Below are positions 16,955 through 25,149 of a stretch of 64,000 nucleotides of DNA, piece by piece. Made by a program: the position numbers and the translations under genes. The DNA lies in assembly GCA_036386415.1 (NCBI GenBank), contig DASVVT010000004.1:1-64000 (forward strand), read 5' to 3'. A model generated the notes under the pieces. The model saw only the letters and a list, made by a program, of their open reading frames with translations, did no database searches and was not told where the DNA came from. This DNA comes from DASVVT01 sp036386415. Lineage in GTDB: Bacteria > Acidobacteriota > Blastocatellia > Pyrinomonadales > Pyrinomonadaceae. The stretch's first letter is position 1, and every line of letters begins with the position of its first letter.

Positions 16955-17078
16955 CAGGCCACAGATGAAAGCGTATACACGCAGCTCAATCGGCTCTATA
17001 ACAGAACCGGCACGCGTCATGTATCTTTTGATTTCGCATCTCTGTTTATCTGTGTGCATCTGTGGCTCATTCTTAAAT
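16955..17078. repeat. Imperfect palindrome, GCCACAGATG/CATCTGTGGC family
   Basis: GGCCACAGATGAAAGCGTATACAC... is mirrored by GTGTGCATCTGTGGCTC at about 17052-17068, with TCTGTTTATCTGTG words. It fills the gap between gmhB and the heptose kinase gene. A possible upstream GTG start at 17054 lies in its right arm and I consider that start wrong. Confidence 0.65.
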
Positions 17079-17089
17079 CGAGGGCATCA

Positions 17090-18112
17090 GTGAGTTCTGA
17101 GCGAACACCACAGCAGGAACGCCTTGCGGGCATCGTGCGTCGCTTCCCGCATCGCAAGATAGTGGTCGTCGGCGACCTGGTCGCAGACCAGTTTCTCTAT
17201 GGCGAGATCACGCGTGTCTCGCGCGAAGCGCCCGTGCTCATTCTTCGTTACGAGCGAACGGTGACGACACCGGGCGGGGCTGCCAACTGCGCCACCAACC
17301 TCGCCGCGCTCAAGGCGCGCGCCGTGCTGATCGGCGTCGTCGGCCCAGACGAGGCGGGAGCAGGCTTGTTAGAGAAACTGGGCGCGGGCAACGTTGATTG
17401 CCGCAGCATCATCGCCTCGCCCACCCAGCGCACGACCACCAAGGTTCGCATTCTCGCCGGGCAGATACACTCGACGCGCCAGCAGGTGATACGCATTGAT
17501 TACGAGGCCGAGCCGCTGGCGGACGAGAGCGTGCGCGAACAGTTGCGCCAGCGCCTGCGCTCTGAAGCCGTAGATGCCGATGCGATCATCATCTCGGACT
17601 ACAATTACGGCGTGGCCGACGAGGCGATGGCCGCGACAGTGCGCGAAGCGGCCCAAGAGAAGGGGCTTCCAGTGCTCGTCGATTCGCGCTTTCGCCTCGC
17701 GCGCTTTCCCAATTTCACCTCAGCCACGCCCAACGAGGACGAGGTGGAGCAACTGCTCGGCAGGCAATTGACGGATACGGCGAGGCTGGATGCGGCAGGG
17801 ATAGAGCTGCGCGATCAACTGGGCTATCAAGCCCTGCTCATCACGTGCGGCAATCACGGCATGGTGCTTCTCGAAGCGGGCGCTGAGCCTTTGCACATCG
17901 AAGCCGTCGGCGCGCTCGAGCCCGTCGACGTGACCGGCGCGGGCGATACAGTCATCGCCACCTATACCCTCGCGCTCGCTTCCGGCGCAGACTACGCGGA
18001 CGCCGCGCATCTGGCGAACCATGCGGGCGGCCTCGTCGTCATGAAACGCGGCACGGCCTCGATCAATCGTCAGGAGCTTCTCTCCTCCGTTCTTCGATGG
18101 GGTGAGGCATGA
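17090..18112 (+). CDS. hldE: D-glycero-beta-D-manno-heptose-7-phosphate kinase (HldE domain I, stand-alone)
   Basis: Phosphorylates heptose 7-phosphate at C1. This PfkB/ribokinase-type protein is 340 residues from the GTG at 17090, which has GAGGG seven bases upstream; the longer reading from 17054 translates a repeat arm. Motifs are VVVGDLVADQFLYGEITRVS near the N-terminus, the GGAANCATNLAAL nucleoside-sugar segment, and the C-terminal DVTGAGDTVIATYTLAL with the catalytic Asp. In enterobacteria this activity is fused to the nucleotidyltransferase. Here the two are separate genes 137 bp apart with a repeat element between. The symbol hldA or rfaE1 would also be valid. Confidence 0.92.
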   Translation: MSSERTPQQERLAGIVRRFPHRKIVVVGDLVADQFLYGEITRVSREAPVLILRYERTVTTPGGAANCATNLAALKARAVLIGVVGPDEAGAGLLEKLGAGNVDCRSIIASPTQRTTTKVRILAGQIHSTRQQVIRIDYEAEPLADESVREQLRQRLRSEAVDADAIIISDYNYGVADEAMAATVREAAQEKGLPVLVDSRFRLARFPNFTSATPNEDEVEQLLGRQLTDTARLDAAGIELRDQLGYQALLITCGNHGMVLLEAGAEPLHIEAVGALEPVDVTGAGDTVIATYTLALASGADYADAAHLANHAGGLVVMKRGTASINRQELLSSVLRWGEA

Positions 18113-18240
18113 GGGAAAGAAAAACTTTAAACGCAAAGGACGCAAAGGAAGAGACGCAAAGGACGCGAAGAAGAACCTTTGCGCTCTCTGCGTCTTGCGG
18201 CTTCTTTGCGCCCTCTGCGTTTAAACTTCTTCCGTCTCCA
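18113..18240. repeat. Snap-back palindrome, ACGCAAAGG/CCTTTGCGT family
   Basis: The left arm TTAAACGCAAAGGACGCAAA, GGAAGAGACGCAAAGGACGC is inverted in the right arm CCTTTGCGCTCTCTGCGTC, TTTGCGCCCTCTGCGTTTAA. It separates the two halves of what is a single fused hldE gene in other bacteria. Confidence 0.9.
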
Positions 18241-18249
18241 TAAATTGAG

Positions 18250-18753
18250 ATGAGCACGGTACAGGATTCAGCATCGCGTATTCTCGACCGCAACCGTCTG
18301 ATCGCGCGGGTCGCCATCGCGCGCAGGCAGGGCGCGCGGATCGTGCTCGCCAACGGCTGCTTCGACTTCCTGCACGTCGGGCATATACGCTATCTCGAAG
18401 GCGCGCGTGCCCTGGGCGACATGCTGGTCGTCGGGATCAACTCTGACGCGCAGGTGCGCGTCCTCAAAGGCGAGGGACGCCCGCTCGTCCCCGAACGCGA
18501 GCGAGCCGAACTGATCGCCTCGCTGCGCGCCGTCGATTTCGTCACGATCTTCACAGAGCCCACCGTCGAGGCGCTGATTCGCGCCGTCCGCCCGGATATC
18601 CATGCCAAGGGGACGGACTACACGGAGGAGACCGTTCCCGAGCGCGATGTGGTACGATCCTACGGCGGGCGCGTCATGATCGTCGGCGATGCCAAAGATC
18701 ATTCGTCCACGGAACTGGGAAAGAAAGTGAGCGAGTCGAGCAGTGAGCAGTGA
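18250..18753 (+). CDS. rfaE2: D-glycero-beta-D-manno-heptose 1-phosphate adenylyltransferase (HldE domain II, stand-alone)
   Basis: Activates heptose 1-phosphate with ATP to ADP-heptose. This 167-residue nucleotidyltransferase has the HxGH motif in GCFDFLHVGHIRYLEGAR. NSDAQVRVLKGEGRPLVPE and the GRVMIVGDAKDHSST segment are also family-typical. It is separate from the kinase domain gene upstream. The last residues, SESSSEQ, are translated from the left arm of the following GAGCAGT palindrome, so the natural C-terminus has probably been replaced by a repeat-encoded tail. Confidence 0.93.
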   Translation: MSTVQDSASRILDRNRLIARVAIARRQGARIVLANGCFDFLHVGHIRYLEGARALGDMLVVGINSDAQVRVLKGEGRPLVPERERAELIASLRAVDFVTIFTEPTVEALIRAVRPDIHAKGTDYTEETVPERDVVRSYGGRVMIVGDAKDHSSTELGKKVSESSSEQ

Positions 18754-18812
18754 GCAGTAAAAAGCAGGTCGGACTGCTCACTGCTTACTGCTCACTGCTC
18801 ACTGCTTACTAT
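18735..18812. repeat. Snap-back palindrome, GCAGTGAGCAGT/ACTGCTCACTGC family
   Basis: The left arm GAGCAGTGAGCAGTGAGCAG starts inside the rfaE2 coding region and supplies its stop (TGA). The right arm reads ACTGCTCACTGC repeatedly and ends within a few bases of the waaC start codon. A second copy of this family is at 24250-24328. Confidence 0.92.
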
Positions 18813-18814
18813 CC

Positions 18815-19888
18815 ATGCGAATTCTGATCGTCAAATTAGGGAGCATCGGCGACATCGTGCATACGCTGCCCAGCCTGGCGGCGATCAGGAGAGCTTTGCC
18901 GCGAGCGGAAATCTCCTGGGCCGTGGAGCGGCGCGCGGCGGAGATTTTGAGAGACAACCCGTTCGTGGATCATCTCATCGAAGTCGACACGAAGGCGCTG
19001 AGGCGCTGGCCGATGTCTGGGGAGACGCTGCTGGCACCGCGTCAGCAGTTACGTCGGCTACGCGCCTCAGCCTTCGATGCCGCACTCGATTTTCAGGGAC
19101 TACTTAAATCCGCAGCCATCGCACGCCTCTCGGGAGCGCGCCGCATCTACGGCTACTCTCGCGAGGCGCTGCGCGAGCCTGCCAGCCGTCTGCTGTTGAC
19201 ACGCACGGTCGAGACGCCGCTCGACGTCAACGTCATCGTCAAAGGTCTACGATTTACCGCCGGGGCGCTGGGCATACACGTTCCCGCAGACCCATCCGAG
19301 TTTGAGTTTCCCATCGGCACGACGCGCGCGCACGAGCTGGAAGCAGAGGGGGCGATGCCGCTTGCGTGCCAAAGGTACGCGATCCTGAATCCGGGCGGCG
19401 GCTGGCCGACGAAGCTTTGGAGCGCGGAGCGCTTCGGCGCACTGGCCGACCGTTTGTGGCTTCATCACGGCCTGCCGTCGATAGTCGCCTACGGGCCGGG
19501 CGAGCGGGACCTGGCCGAGACGGTGGTGCACTTGAGCCAGACGGGCAAGGCACGCGCGGCGAGCCTCTCCCTGAAAGGCTTTTACGCCCTGGCGCGGCGT
19601 GCTCAGGTGTACATTGGCGGAGACACAGGGCCGACGCACCTTGCTGTGGCGGCGGGCACGCCCGTCGTCGGTCTCTTCGGCCCGACAGAGTGGTGGCGCA
19701 ACGGCAGCCCGCGCCCCTCAGACATCTGCGTCGAACGAGACGACATTAATTGTCGGACAGATTGCAATCGTCGCTCCTGCTCCGAATGGGTCTGTATGGA
19801 CATGGAGGTCGAGCGCGTCTTCAATGCTGTTAGTGAAAGGCTGCGACGGGCTGGCGTGGTCGAACAAGCGGAGACGACGGTTGCGTAG
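18815..19888 (+). CDS. waaC: ADP-heptose:LPS heptosyltransferase I (GT9)
   Basis: Adds the first heptose to Kdo2-lipid A. This 357-residue GT9 protein starts with the WaaC-type MRILIVKLGSIGDIVHTLPS. It has FDAALDFQGLLKSAAIAR, LNPGGGWPTKLWSAERFG and the donor-site GGDTGPTHLAVAAGTPVVGL. Residues near the end (CNRRSC) include a Cys cluster seen in some family members. Downstream genes follow at 13 bp and 7 bp, so it leads an apparent three-gene operon (waaC, methyltransferase, DUF3108). Confidence 0.92.
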   Translation: MRILIVKLGSIGDIVHTLPSLAAIRRALPRAEISWAVERRAAEILRDNPFVDHLIEVDTKALRRWPMSGETLLAPRQQLRRLRASAFDAALDFQGLLKSAAIARLSGARRIYGYSREALREPASRLLLTRTVETPLDVNVIVKGLRFTAGALGIHVPADPSEFEFPIGTTRAHELEAEGAMPLACQRYAILNPGGGWPTKLWSAERFGALADRLWLHHGLPSIVAYGPGERDLAETVVHLSQTGKARAASLSLKGFYALARRAQVYIGGDTGPTHLAVAAGTPVVGLFGPTEWWRNGSPRPSDICVERDDINCRTDCNRRSCSEWVCMDMEVERVFNAVSERLRRAGVVEQAETTVA

Positions 19889-19901
19889 AGGCGGGACATG
19901 G

Positions 19902-20435
19902 ATGCAGCGGTGGCGTGTTCCGCTGGGCTTTTTGTGCGGGGCGCTTTTCATATTGCTCGCTCGCCCGCGCCCCATCACGCTCGCCATTGGCGGCGGGGTC
20001 GCCCTTCTAGGACTTGCGCTTCGCGCCTGGGCAGCCGGGCATATCAGAAAGAACGCTCAGCTTGCCACCTCCGGCCCTTATGCACACACGCGCAACCCGC
20101 TCTACCTGGGCAGCTTTCTGCTGGGGCTAGGATTCACGGTCGCGTCGAGCCGATGGCCGTTAGGCTGTATCTTCGCGGCGCTGTTTCTGGGCATCTATTT
20201 GCCAGTCATGCGCGTCGAAGCAGCGACCCTGGCCGAGATGTTCGGCGAGGACTACAGGCGCTACAGCAGCGCAGTCCCCCTCTTTTTTCCGCGCCTCATC
20301 CCATACAGGGATGGGCAGACTCAGGGCACAAAGTTCGACCCCGGCCTGTATCTCCGCTACCGCGAGTATCGTGCGGCGCTGGGATTGGTCATCGCCTGGG
20401 GGCTGCTGGCGCTCAAAGCCGTCTTCACGAATTGA
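19902..20435 (+). CDS. Isoprenylcysteine carboxyl methyltransferase (ICMT)/PEMT-like membrane methyltransferase
   Basis: A 177-residue integral membrane protein from the ATG at 19902 (GAGGCGGG upstream). A longer reading from 19599 would overlap most of waaC's end and is unlikely. TM segments lie at about 7-22, 27-40, 65-85 and 155-173. The conserved SAM-binding signature of the ICMT/PEMT superfamily is present: GPYAHTRNPLYLGSFLLGLG, followed by EAATLAEMFGEDYRRY. The bacterial substrates of this family are mostly unknown. Position in an LPS gene cluster suggests a lipid or lipid-linked acceptor, which is inference. Confidence 0.85.
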   Translation: MQRWRVPLGFLCGALFILLARPRPITLAIGGGVALLGLALRAWAAGHIRKNAQLATSGPYAHTRNPLYLGSFLLGLGFTVASSRWPLGCIFAALFLGIYLPVMRVEAATLAEMFGEDYRRYSSAVPLFFPRLIPYRDGQTQGTKFDPGLYLRYREYRAALGLVIAWGLLALKAVFTN

Positions 20436-20442
20436 GCTTGCA

Positions 20443-21324
20443 ATGAAACGCGGTCGAAGCCAACTGTTATCTGCTCTCGCTCTGCTCTACAGCGCGTTGA
20501 TGTTTTTCTGCGTCGCCTTCGCCGCGCCCGCCGTCAAGCGAGCAGACCAGCCCACGCCCCTCCCCTTCGAGCCCGCCGAAGACCTTGTCTACGAAGGAGA
20601 GCTATCCAAGGGGCTGCTGCGCGGCATAGACATCGCCGACCTTCACTTCAAGGCGGAGCGCCTGGCTGACAATACTCAGGTCAAAGCGGGAAGCGCCGGC
20701 GCTCAGCCGCGTCTGCGCTTTACGGCGGAGACCACCACCAAGGGGCTTTTTCGTAAGCTCTTCGGTTTGCGCTTTCACCAGCACGTCGAATCAATCGTCG
20801 ATCCGTCCTCTTTCACCGTCCTGCAAACCAGGAAGGTGGACGAGCAGGGCAACCGGAAACGCAGCAGCGAGGCGATCTTCGATCAGAGCAAGGGCAAGGT
20901 CGTCTGGACAGAACGCGACCCGAACAACCCTGCGCAAGCGCCGCGCGTTGTCACCTCAGACTTCAGCGGCGCAGTACAGGATGTCGCCTCCGTCTTCTAC
21001 TTTCTACGCACGCTGCCGCTCGCTTTAGGGAAAAGAGTGGAGGTCACGATCAGCGATTCGGGACGGGTCTATCGCATCCCTATCAACGTGGTCGAAAAGA
21101 AGAAGATGAAGACCGTGCTCGGCCAGGTCCAGACCCTGCGCCTTGAGCCGGAGCTATTCGGTGAGGGACGCCTCATACGCGGCGAAGGTAAGATTTCCGT
21201 CTGGCTCACAGACGACGCCCGTCGCATTCCGGTTCAAGCGCGTATCTCAAGCGGCATGGGCACGCTCAACATCAAGCTCAAAAAAGTGACGAACGGCGCG
21301 GCAGCCAAACCCAAACTCTATTAA
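20443..21324 (+). CDS. DUF3108 domain protein, exported
   Basis: A 293-residue protein with a signal peptide (SALALLYSALMFFCVAFAAP). The ATG at 20443 is 7 bp after the methyltransferase stop. The mature part has the DUF3108 layout: EDLVYEGELSKGLLRGIDI, RFTAETTTKGLFRKLFG, and a late YFLRTLPLALGKRVEVTI ... KISVWLTDDARRIPVQARI. DUF3108 proteins are periplasmic or lipid-linked envelope proteins of unresolved function. Coupling to waaC suggests an envelope role. Its stop codon TAA is the first part of the TTAAACGCAAAGG arm of the next repeat. Confidence 0.85.
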   Translation: MKRGRSQLLSALALLYSALMFFCVAFAAPAVKRADQPTPLPFEPAEDLVYEGELSKGLLRGIDIADLHFKAERLADNTQVKAGSAGAQPRLRFTAETTTKGLFRKLFGLRFHQHVESIVDPSSFTVLQTRKVDEQGNRKRSSEAIFDQSKGKVVWTERDPNNPAQAPRVVTSDFSGAVQDVASVFYFLRTLPLALGKRVEVTISDSGRVYRIPINVVEKKKMKTVLGQVQTLRLEPELFGEGRLIRGEGKISVWLTDDARRIPVQARISSGMGTLNIKLKKVTNGAAAKPKLY

Positions 21325-21422
21325 ACGCAAAGGACGCAAAGGATAGTCGCAAAGGGCGCTGAAGGAATAGACTCTTAGCGTCCTTTGCGATTTCACTTTG
21401 CGGCCTTTGCGTTTAACTCTTC
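21322..21422. repeat. Snap-back palindrome, ACGCAAAGG/CCTTTGCGT family
   Basis: TTAAACGCAAAGGACGCAAA ... GTCGCAAAGGGCG is followed by AGCGTCCTTTGCGATTTCAC, TTTGCGGCCTTTGCGTTTAA. The upstream gene's stop codon forms the first bases of the left arm. Confidence 0.92.
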
Positions 21423-21552
21423 TCTGTTGCTCTGCGACGTTGACACTGCCCACGCAATCCCGTAAAACTGAACTGCTTTAATCAAAACAATCACGTGTAT
21501 ATGCTGTGTCATGAAGGCCGGGTCTTCAGGACATCATATCTAGCTACGCGCA

Positions 21553-22527
21553 ATGCCTTTTTTCTTTCCGGGCAGCTCAGAGCTGACAATTACCACGCCA
21601 TCGACGGCGGTCGTGGACAAGCTGGCGGAGTTGTCGGCTGATGAACCTTTGCCTCAGCTTTACAAGAGCGACCGCATCCGCCTGCTCGTCCAGTCGCCGC
21701 GCAAGCTCTACCTCTACTGGGATTTCGCGCGTGATCCGTTCATTGCGCTGCGCCGTTCCTTTGGCGCGCGGGCGGCTCAGTACAGGCTGGCTGTGAGGCT
21801 CGTTGCTCTGGATGGTGGCGATGAAGGGATCGAAGCATTGCACGAGGCTTCGCCTACACGCTCGCAGTGGCTCGACGCGCAGCCCGGTATTTCTTACAGG
21901 GCTGATGTCGGTCTGTTCGCCCCTGGCCGCTCCTTCATACGACTGCTCTCTTCCAACGCGGTGCAGACGCCGCGCGCAGGCGTCGCGCCTGTCACAGACC
22001 CGACGCCCCGTTGGAGCGTCTCGGCGGAACAGTTCGCGCGCGTGCTGGACGAATCCGGTTACGTGAGCGATGCGTTCGAAGTCACGCTCGAAGCCGCAGA
22101 CGCGGCGACGCAGGGCGAAGCGACGCGGGCAGTCGCCAGAAGATTCGGCGGCGCGATTGAGCCGCCCGTAACAGGCGAAGAGGAATTAGAGGAGCTGCGC
22201 GGTCTGCTGACTGCGCTCGCCTTCGGTATGCGCTTTGACGACCTGCGCGCGTCGCTCTCAACACCCTTCGTGAAATGGCTCGAACAGATCGTTGGCAGTA
22301 GCGGAAAGGATGCGCCCGACGCCTCGCGACTCCTGGAAGTTTTACAATCAACGCTCGGCATCCGTATGAGTCAAGCACCTATGGACGCCCCGCCCGCAGA
22401 GGCTATGCGGCGCGTTGCGCGCCTCCACCCCGGAGCGAGCGAAGTGAATTTACCGGAGCGCCCGTTCCACCTCTGGCTGCCGAGCATGACCGCTGGAAGG
22501 CTTAAAGGAGTAGACAGTAGACAGTAG
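21553..22527 (+). CDS. DUF4912 domain protein
   Basis: A 324-residue soluble protein. Residues of about 35-150 match the DUF4912 pattern: LPQLYKSDRIRLLVQSPRKL, YLYWDF near 57-62, then YRADVGLF. The C-terminal half is Ala/Arg-rich and unassigned. DUF4912 proteins are often encoded directly beside GH57 branching enzymes, as here, which points to glycogen or other alpha-glucan metabolism. The final residues VDSRQ and the stop codon come from the GTAGACAGTAGACAGTAG repeat arm. Confidence 0.85.
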   Translation: MPFFFPGSSELTITTPSTAVVDKLAELSADEPLPQLYKSDRIRLLVQSPRKLYLYWDFARDPFIALRRSFGARAAQYRLAVRLVALDGGDEGIEALHEASPTRSQWLDAQPGISYRADVGLFAPGRSFIRLLSSNAVQTPRAGVAPVTDPTPRWSVSAEQFARVLDESGYVSDAFEVTLEAADAATQGEATRAVARRFGGAIEPPVTGEEELEELRGLLTALAFGMRFDDLRASLSTPFVKWLEQIVGSSGKDAPDASRLLEVLQSTLGIRMSQAPMDAPPAEAMRRVARLHPGASEVNLPERPFHLWLPSMTAGRLKGVDSRQ

Positions 22528-22658
22528 TCAGTAGCCAGTAGATAAAACCGGGTGTCTGCTATATTGCTTACTATAGATTTTGATGAGCGGCATCAAACCG
22601 CATCATCTGTTTTTCTTTTCTACTGACTACTGACTACTGACTACCGTCTACTTCTTTC
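22508..22658. repeat. Snap-back palindrome, GTAGACAGTAGTCAGTAG/CTACTGACTACTGTCTAC family
   Basis: The left arm (GTAGACAGTAGACAGTAGTC, AGTAGCCAGTAG) begins inside the DUF4912 gene. The right arm (TACTGACTACTGACTACTG, ACTACCGTCTAC) ends a few bases before the GH57 start. The loop of about 80 bases is less ordered. Relatives are at 31628-31738 and 43850-43978. Confidence 0.9.
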
Positions 22659-22661
22659 GCC

Positions 22662-24263
22662 ATGTCGATAGGATTTTTCAGTCTCGTTCTCCACGCGCAT
22701 CTGCCGTTCGTGCGCCATCCTGAGCATCCTGAGTTTCTGGAAGAGGACTGGCTTTACGAAGCCATCACGGAAGTCTACCTGCCCTTGATCTTCGTCTTCT
22801 CGAATCTCTACGAGAGCGGAGCACAACCGCGCCTGGCGATGAACGTTTCGCCGCCGCTCTGCGAGATGCTCTCCGACCCGTTGCTTGAATCGCGCTACAC
22901 GCGCCACCTGGAAAACCTGCTCGCGCTCGCGCGTAAAGAGGCTGAGCGAACCGCGCGGGAAGCGCCGCAGTTTCAGGCCGCCGCGCGCATGTACCAGGAA
23001 ACACTGAGCGCCGCCCTGAAGCTCTGGGACGAGCGCTACGGGCGCAACATCGTGCGCGCATTCCGCGAGCTTCAGGATGAGGGCGTGCTGGAGATTATCA
23101 CCTGTGGCGCAACGCACGGCTTTCTGCCGCTCATCTCGACCGAAGAAGCACGCCGCGCCCAAATCTCTGTGGCCGTCGCCAACTATCAAAAGCATTTTGG
23201 CCGTCGCCCGCGCGGCATCTGGCTGCCCGAATGCGCTTACGAGCCCGGCATCGAGCGCCTTCTCGCAGACAATGGGATCGAATACTTCATCTCCGATACG
23301 CACGCCATCCTCTACGGCGAGCCGCGCCCGCGCTACGGCGTCTATGCGCCCGTACGCTGCCCGAACGGCGTTGCAGTCTTTGCGCGCGACCTGGAGACGA
23401 GCCAGCAGGTGTGGAGTTCCGTAGTGGGCTATCCGGGGCATCCAGATTACAGGGAGTTCTATCGTGATCTGGGCTTTGATGCGCCGCTCGAATATCTTCT
23501 CCCGCACCTGCACGCCGGAGGCGAAAGGCGACATCTGGGTCTCAAATACCATCGCATCACGGGGCGCGACGTGCCGCAGACGGACAAGCTGCCTTACGAT
23601 CCGGAGGCGGCGCGTCGCCGCGCCGTCCGTGATGCGACACATTTCATAGACGAGCGTATCAAACAGCTCTCGCGCCTCGGTGAGACGTTCAACGGGCATC
23701 CCCCGCTCATCGTCTCGCCCTACGACGCGGAGCTATACGGCCACTGGTGGTACGAAGGGCCACAGTTTATAGACTTCGTCTTTCGCAAGCTTCACTGGGA
23801 AACGGAAGCGATCAAGTCCATCGCGCCCGGCGACTTTCTGGACTCCGGCATCCTCATTCAAACGCAGCAGCCCTCCGCCTCATCCTGGGGCGCGGATGGC
23901 TACTACAAGGTGTGGCTCAACGACGCGAACGCCTGGATGTACCCACATCAACACGCGGCTGAAGCGCGCATGACGGCGCTCGCCGATAGTCACGCGGATG
24001 CGGACGGGCTCACCCTACGCGCTCTCAATCAGGCGGCGCGCGAGTTGCTGCTCGCCGAATCGAGCGATTGGGCATTCCAGATTTACCAGGGCACCACGGT
24101 CGAGTACGCCTCGCGCCGCTTCCGCTCACACATACGCCGCTTCGACGCCCTCGCTTCCGACATCGAACGCGGCCATATCGACGAAGACCGTCTCGCCGAA
24201 ATCGAATCGCGCGACAACATCTTCGCCGAGATCGATTACAGGACGTATCGAAGTAAGCAGTGA
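22662..24263 (+). CDS. 1,4-alpha-glucan branching enzyme, GH57 (DUF1957) family
   Basis: Creates alpha-1,6 branches in glycogen. The 533 residues match the Thermotoga/Thermus GH57 enzymes. Visible motifs are HAHLPFVRHPE (11-21), the nucleophile Glu190 in GIWLPECAYEPG, and the acid/base Asp355 in SPYDAELYGHWWYEGP. The C-terminal helical domain (about 400-520) includes SSWGADGYYKVWLNDANAWMY in two parts. It is paired with the DUF4912 gene. No GlgA/GlgC/GlgP is in the window, so the polymerising enzyme is elsewhere. The last residues RSKQ are encoded by the following GCAGTGAGCAGT repeat. Confidence 0.93.
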   Translation: MSIGFFSLVLHAHLPFVRHPEHPEFLEEDWLYEAITEVYLPLIFVFSNLYESGAQPRLAMNVSPPLCEMLSDPLLESRYTRHLENLLALARKEAERTAREAPQFQAAARMYQETLSAALKLWDERYGRNIVRAFRELQDEGVLEIITCGATHGFLPLISTEEARRAQISVAVANYQKHFGRRPRGIWLPECAYEPGIERLLADNGIEYFISDTHAILYGEPRPRYGVYAPVRCPNGVAVFARDLETSQQVWSSVVGYPGHPDYREFYRDLGFDAPLEYLLPHLHAGGERRHLGLKYHRITGRDVPQTDKLPYDPEAARRRAVRDATHFIDERIKQLSRLGETFNGHPPLIVSPYDAELYGHWWYEGPQFIDFVFRKLHWETEAIKSIAPGDFLDSGILIQTQQPSASSWGADGYYKVWLNDANAWMYPHQHAAEARMTALADSHADADGLTLRALNQAARELLLAESSDWAFQIYQGTTVEYASRRFRSHIRRFDALASDIERGHIDEDRLAEIESRDNIFAEIDYRTYRSKQ

Positions 24264-24328
24264 GCAGTGAGCGGTAAGCAGTTTTTCTGTTTTTACTGCT
24301 CACTGCTCACTGCTCACTGCTCACTATG
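24250..24328. repeat. Snap-back palindrome, GCAGTGAGCAGT/ACTGCTCACTGC family
   Basis: The left arm AGTAAGCAGTGAGCAGTGAG ends the GH57 frame. The right arm is ACTGCTCACTGCTCACTGC and more, ending CTCACTATG, so the ATG of the next gene is adjacent to and in register with the repeat. Confidence 0.92.
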
Positions 24329-25108
24329 AGACCTTTGATTATCGGACACCGTGGGGCTTCGGCGGTTGCTCCTGAGAATACGCTGGTCGCCTTCGAGCGT
24401 GCGTTTGCGGAGGGCGCGGACGGGATTGAGCTCGACGTGCGACTGGCGCGCGACCGCGTGCCGGTGGTGATCCACGATGCAACCCTCAGGCGCACGGCTT
24501 TGAGAGAAGGAAGCGTTGCGCTCATGTCGTCAGCCGAGCTGGGCGAGACGGATGTCGGGACGTGGTTCAATCTTCGTCATCCGAAGGCGGCGCGCCTGGA
24601 GTATGCTCAGGCGAGAGTGCCGAAACTATGTGAGGTGATGGAGCTATTCGGTTCCGGCGATTCGCGTTTATACGTCGAGATGAAGTGCGACGCTGGCGGG
24701 AGCGACGCGCTCGCTGCGGAGGTGGCAAAGCTCGTGTGTCAGCACTCTCTGCTTGAGCGCGTCGTCGTCGAAAGCTTCGCGCTCGATTCGATTGCAGAGA
24801 TCAAGCGCATAGATGCCCGCATACGTACGGCGGCGCTCTTCGAGCCCAGCCTTTCGCGTCCACGCCCCTCCTGGCGCAAGCTGATTGAACGGGCTTTCGC
24901 CTGCGCGGCGAACGAGATTGCTTTGCATCGCTCGCTCGCCACGCGTCGCACAGTCGAGGAGGCGCAGCGTCGCGGCATGGAGGTAGTCGTCTGGACGGTA
25001 GATAGCCCCAACTGGATCGACCGCGCCATCGCGTACGGCATAAGCGCCGTCATCACAAATGATCCGGCGCGACTGCGCGCGCGTCTTAATGAAGTCCTCG
25101 CCGCTTGA
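24326..25108 (+). CDS. Glycerophosphodiester phosphodiesterase (GDPD)
   Basis: Hydrolyses glycerophosphodiesters from phospholipid turnover to glycerol 3-phosphate and an alcohol. The 260 residues fit the cytosolic UgpQ type, with no signal peptide. The catalytic/metal motifs are HRGASAVAPENTL (H8, R9), GADGIELDVRLA (E/D near 33-37), and VVIHDATLRRT (His49). C-terminal parts are WTVDSP and ITNDP, typical of GDPD. The ATG directly abuts the upstream repeat arm and lacks an obvious ribosome site. Confidence 0.93.
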   Translation: MRPLIIGHRGASAVAPENTLVAFERAFAEGADGIELDVRLARDRVPVVIHDATLRRTALREGSVALMSSAELGETDVGTWFNLRHPKAARLEYAQARVPKLCEVMELFGSGDSRLYVEMKCDAGGSDALAAEVAKLVCQHSLLERVVVESFALDSIAEIKRIDARIRTAALFEPSLSRPRPSWRKLIERAFACAANEIALHRSLATRRTVEEAQRRGMEVVVWTVDSPNWIDRAIAYGISAVITNDPARLRARLNEVLAA

Positions 25109-25149
25109 GCGTTTGATGGGCGGCGAAATCTCTCTACTGCATCCACCCG

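Noticed and set aside
17054..17089. Upstream GTG start for the heptose kinase at 17054
   Set aside because: The added 12 residues translate a repeat arm; the GTG at 17090 has a ribosome site and matches the family start.
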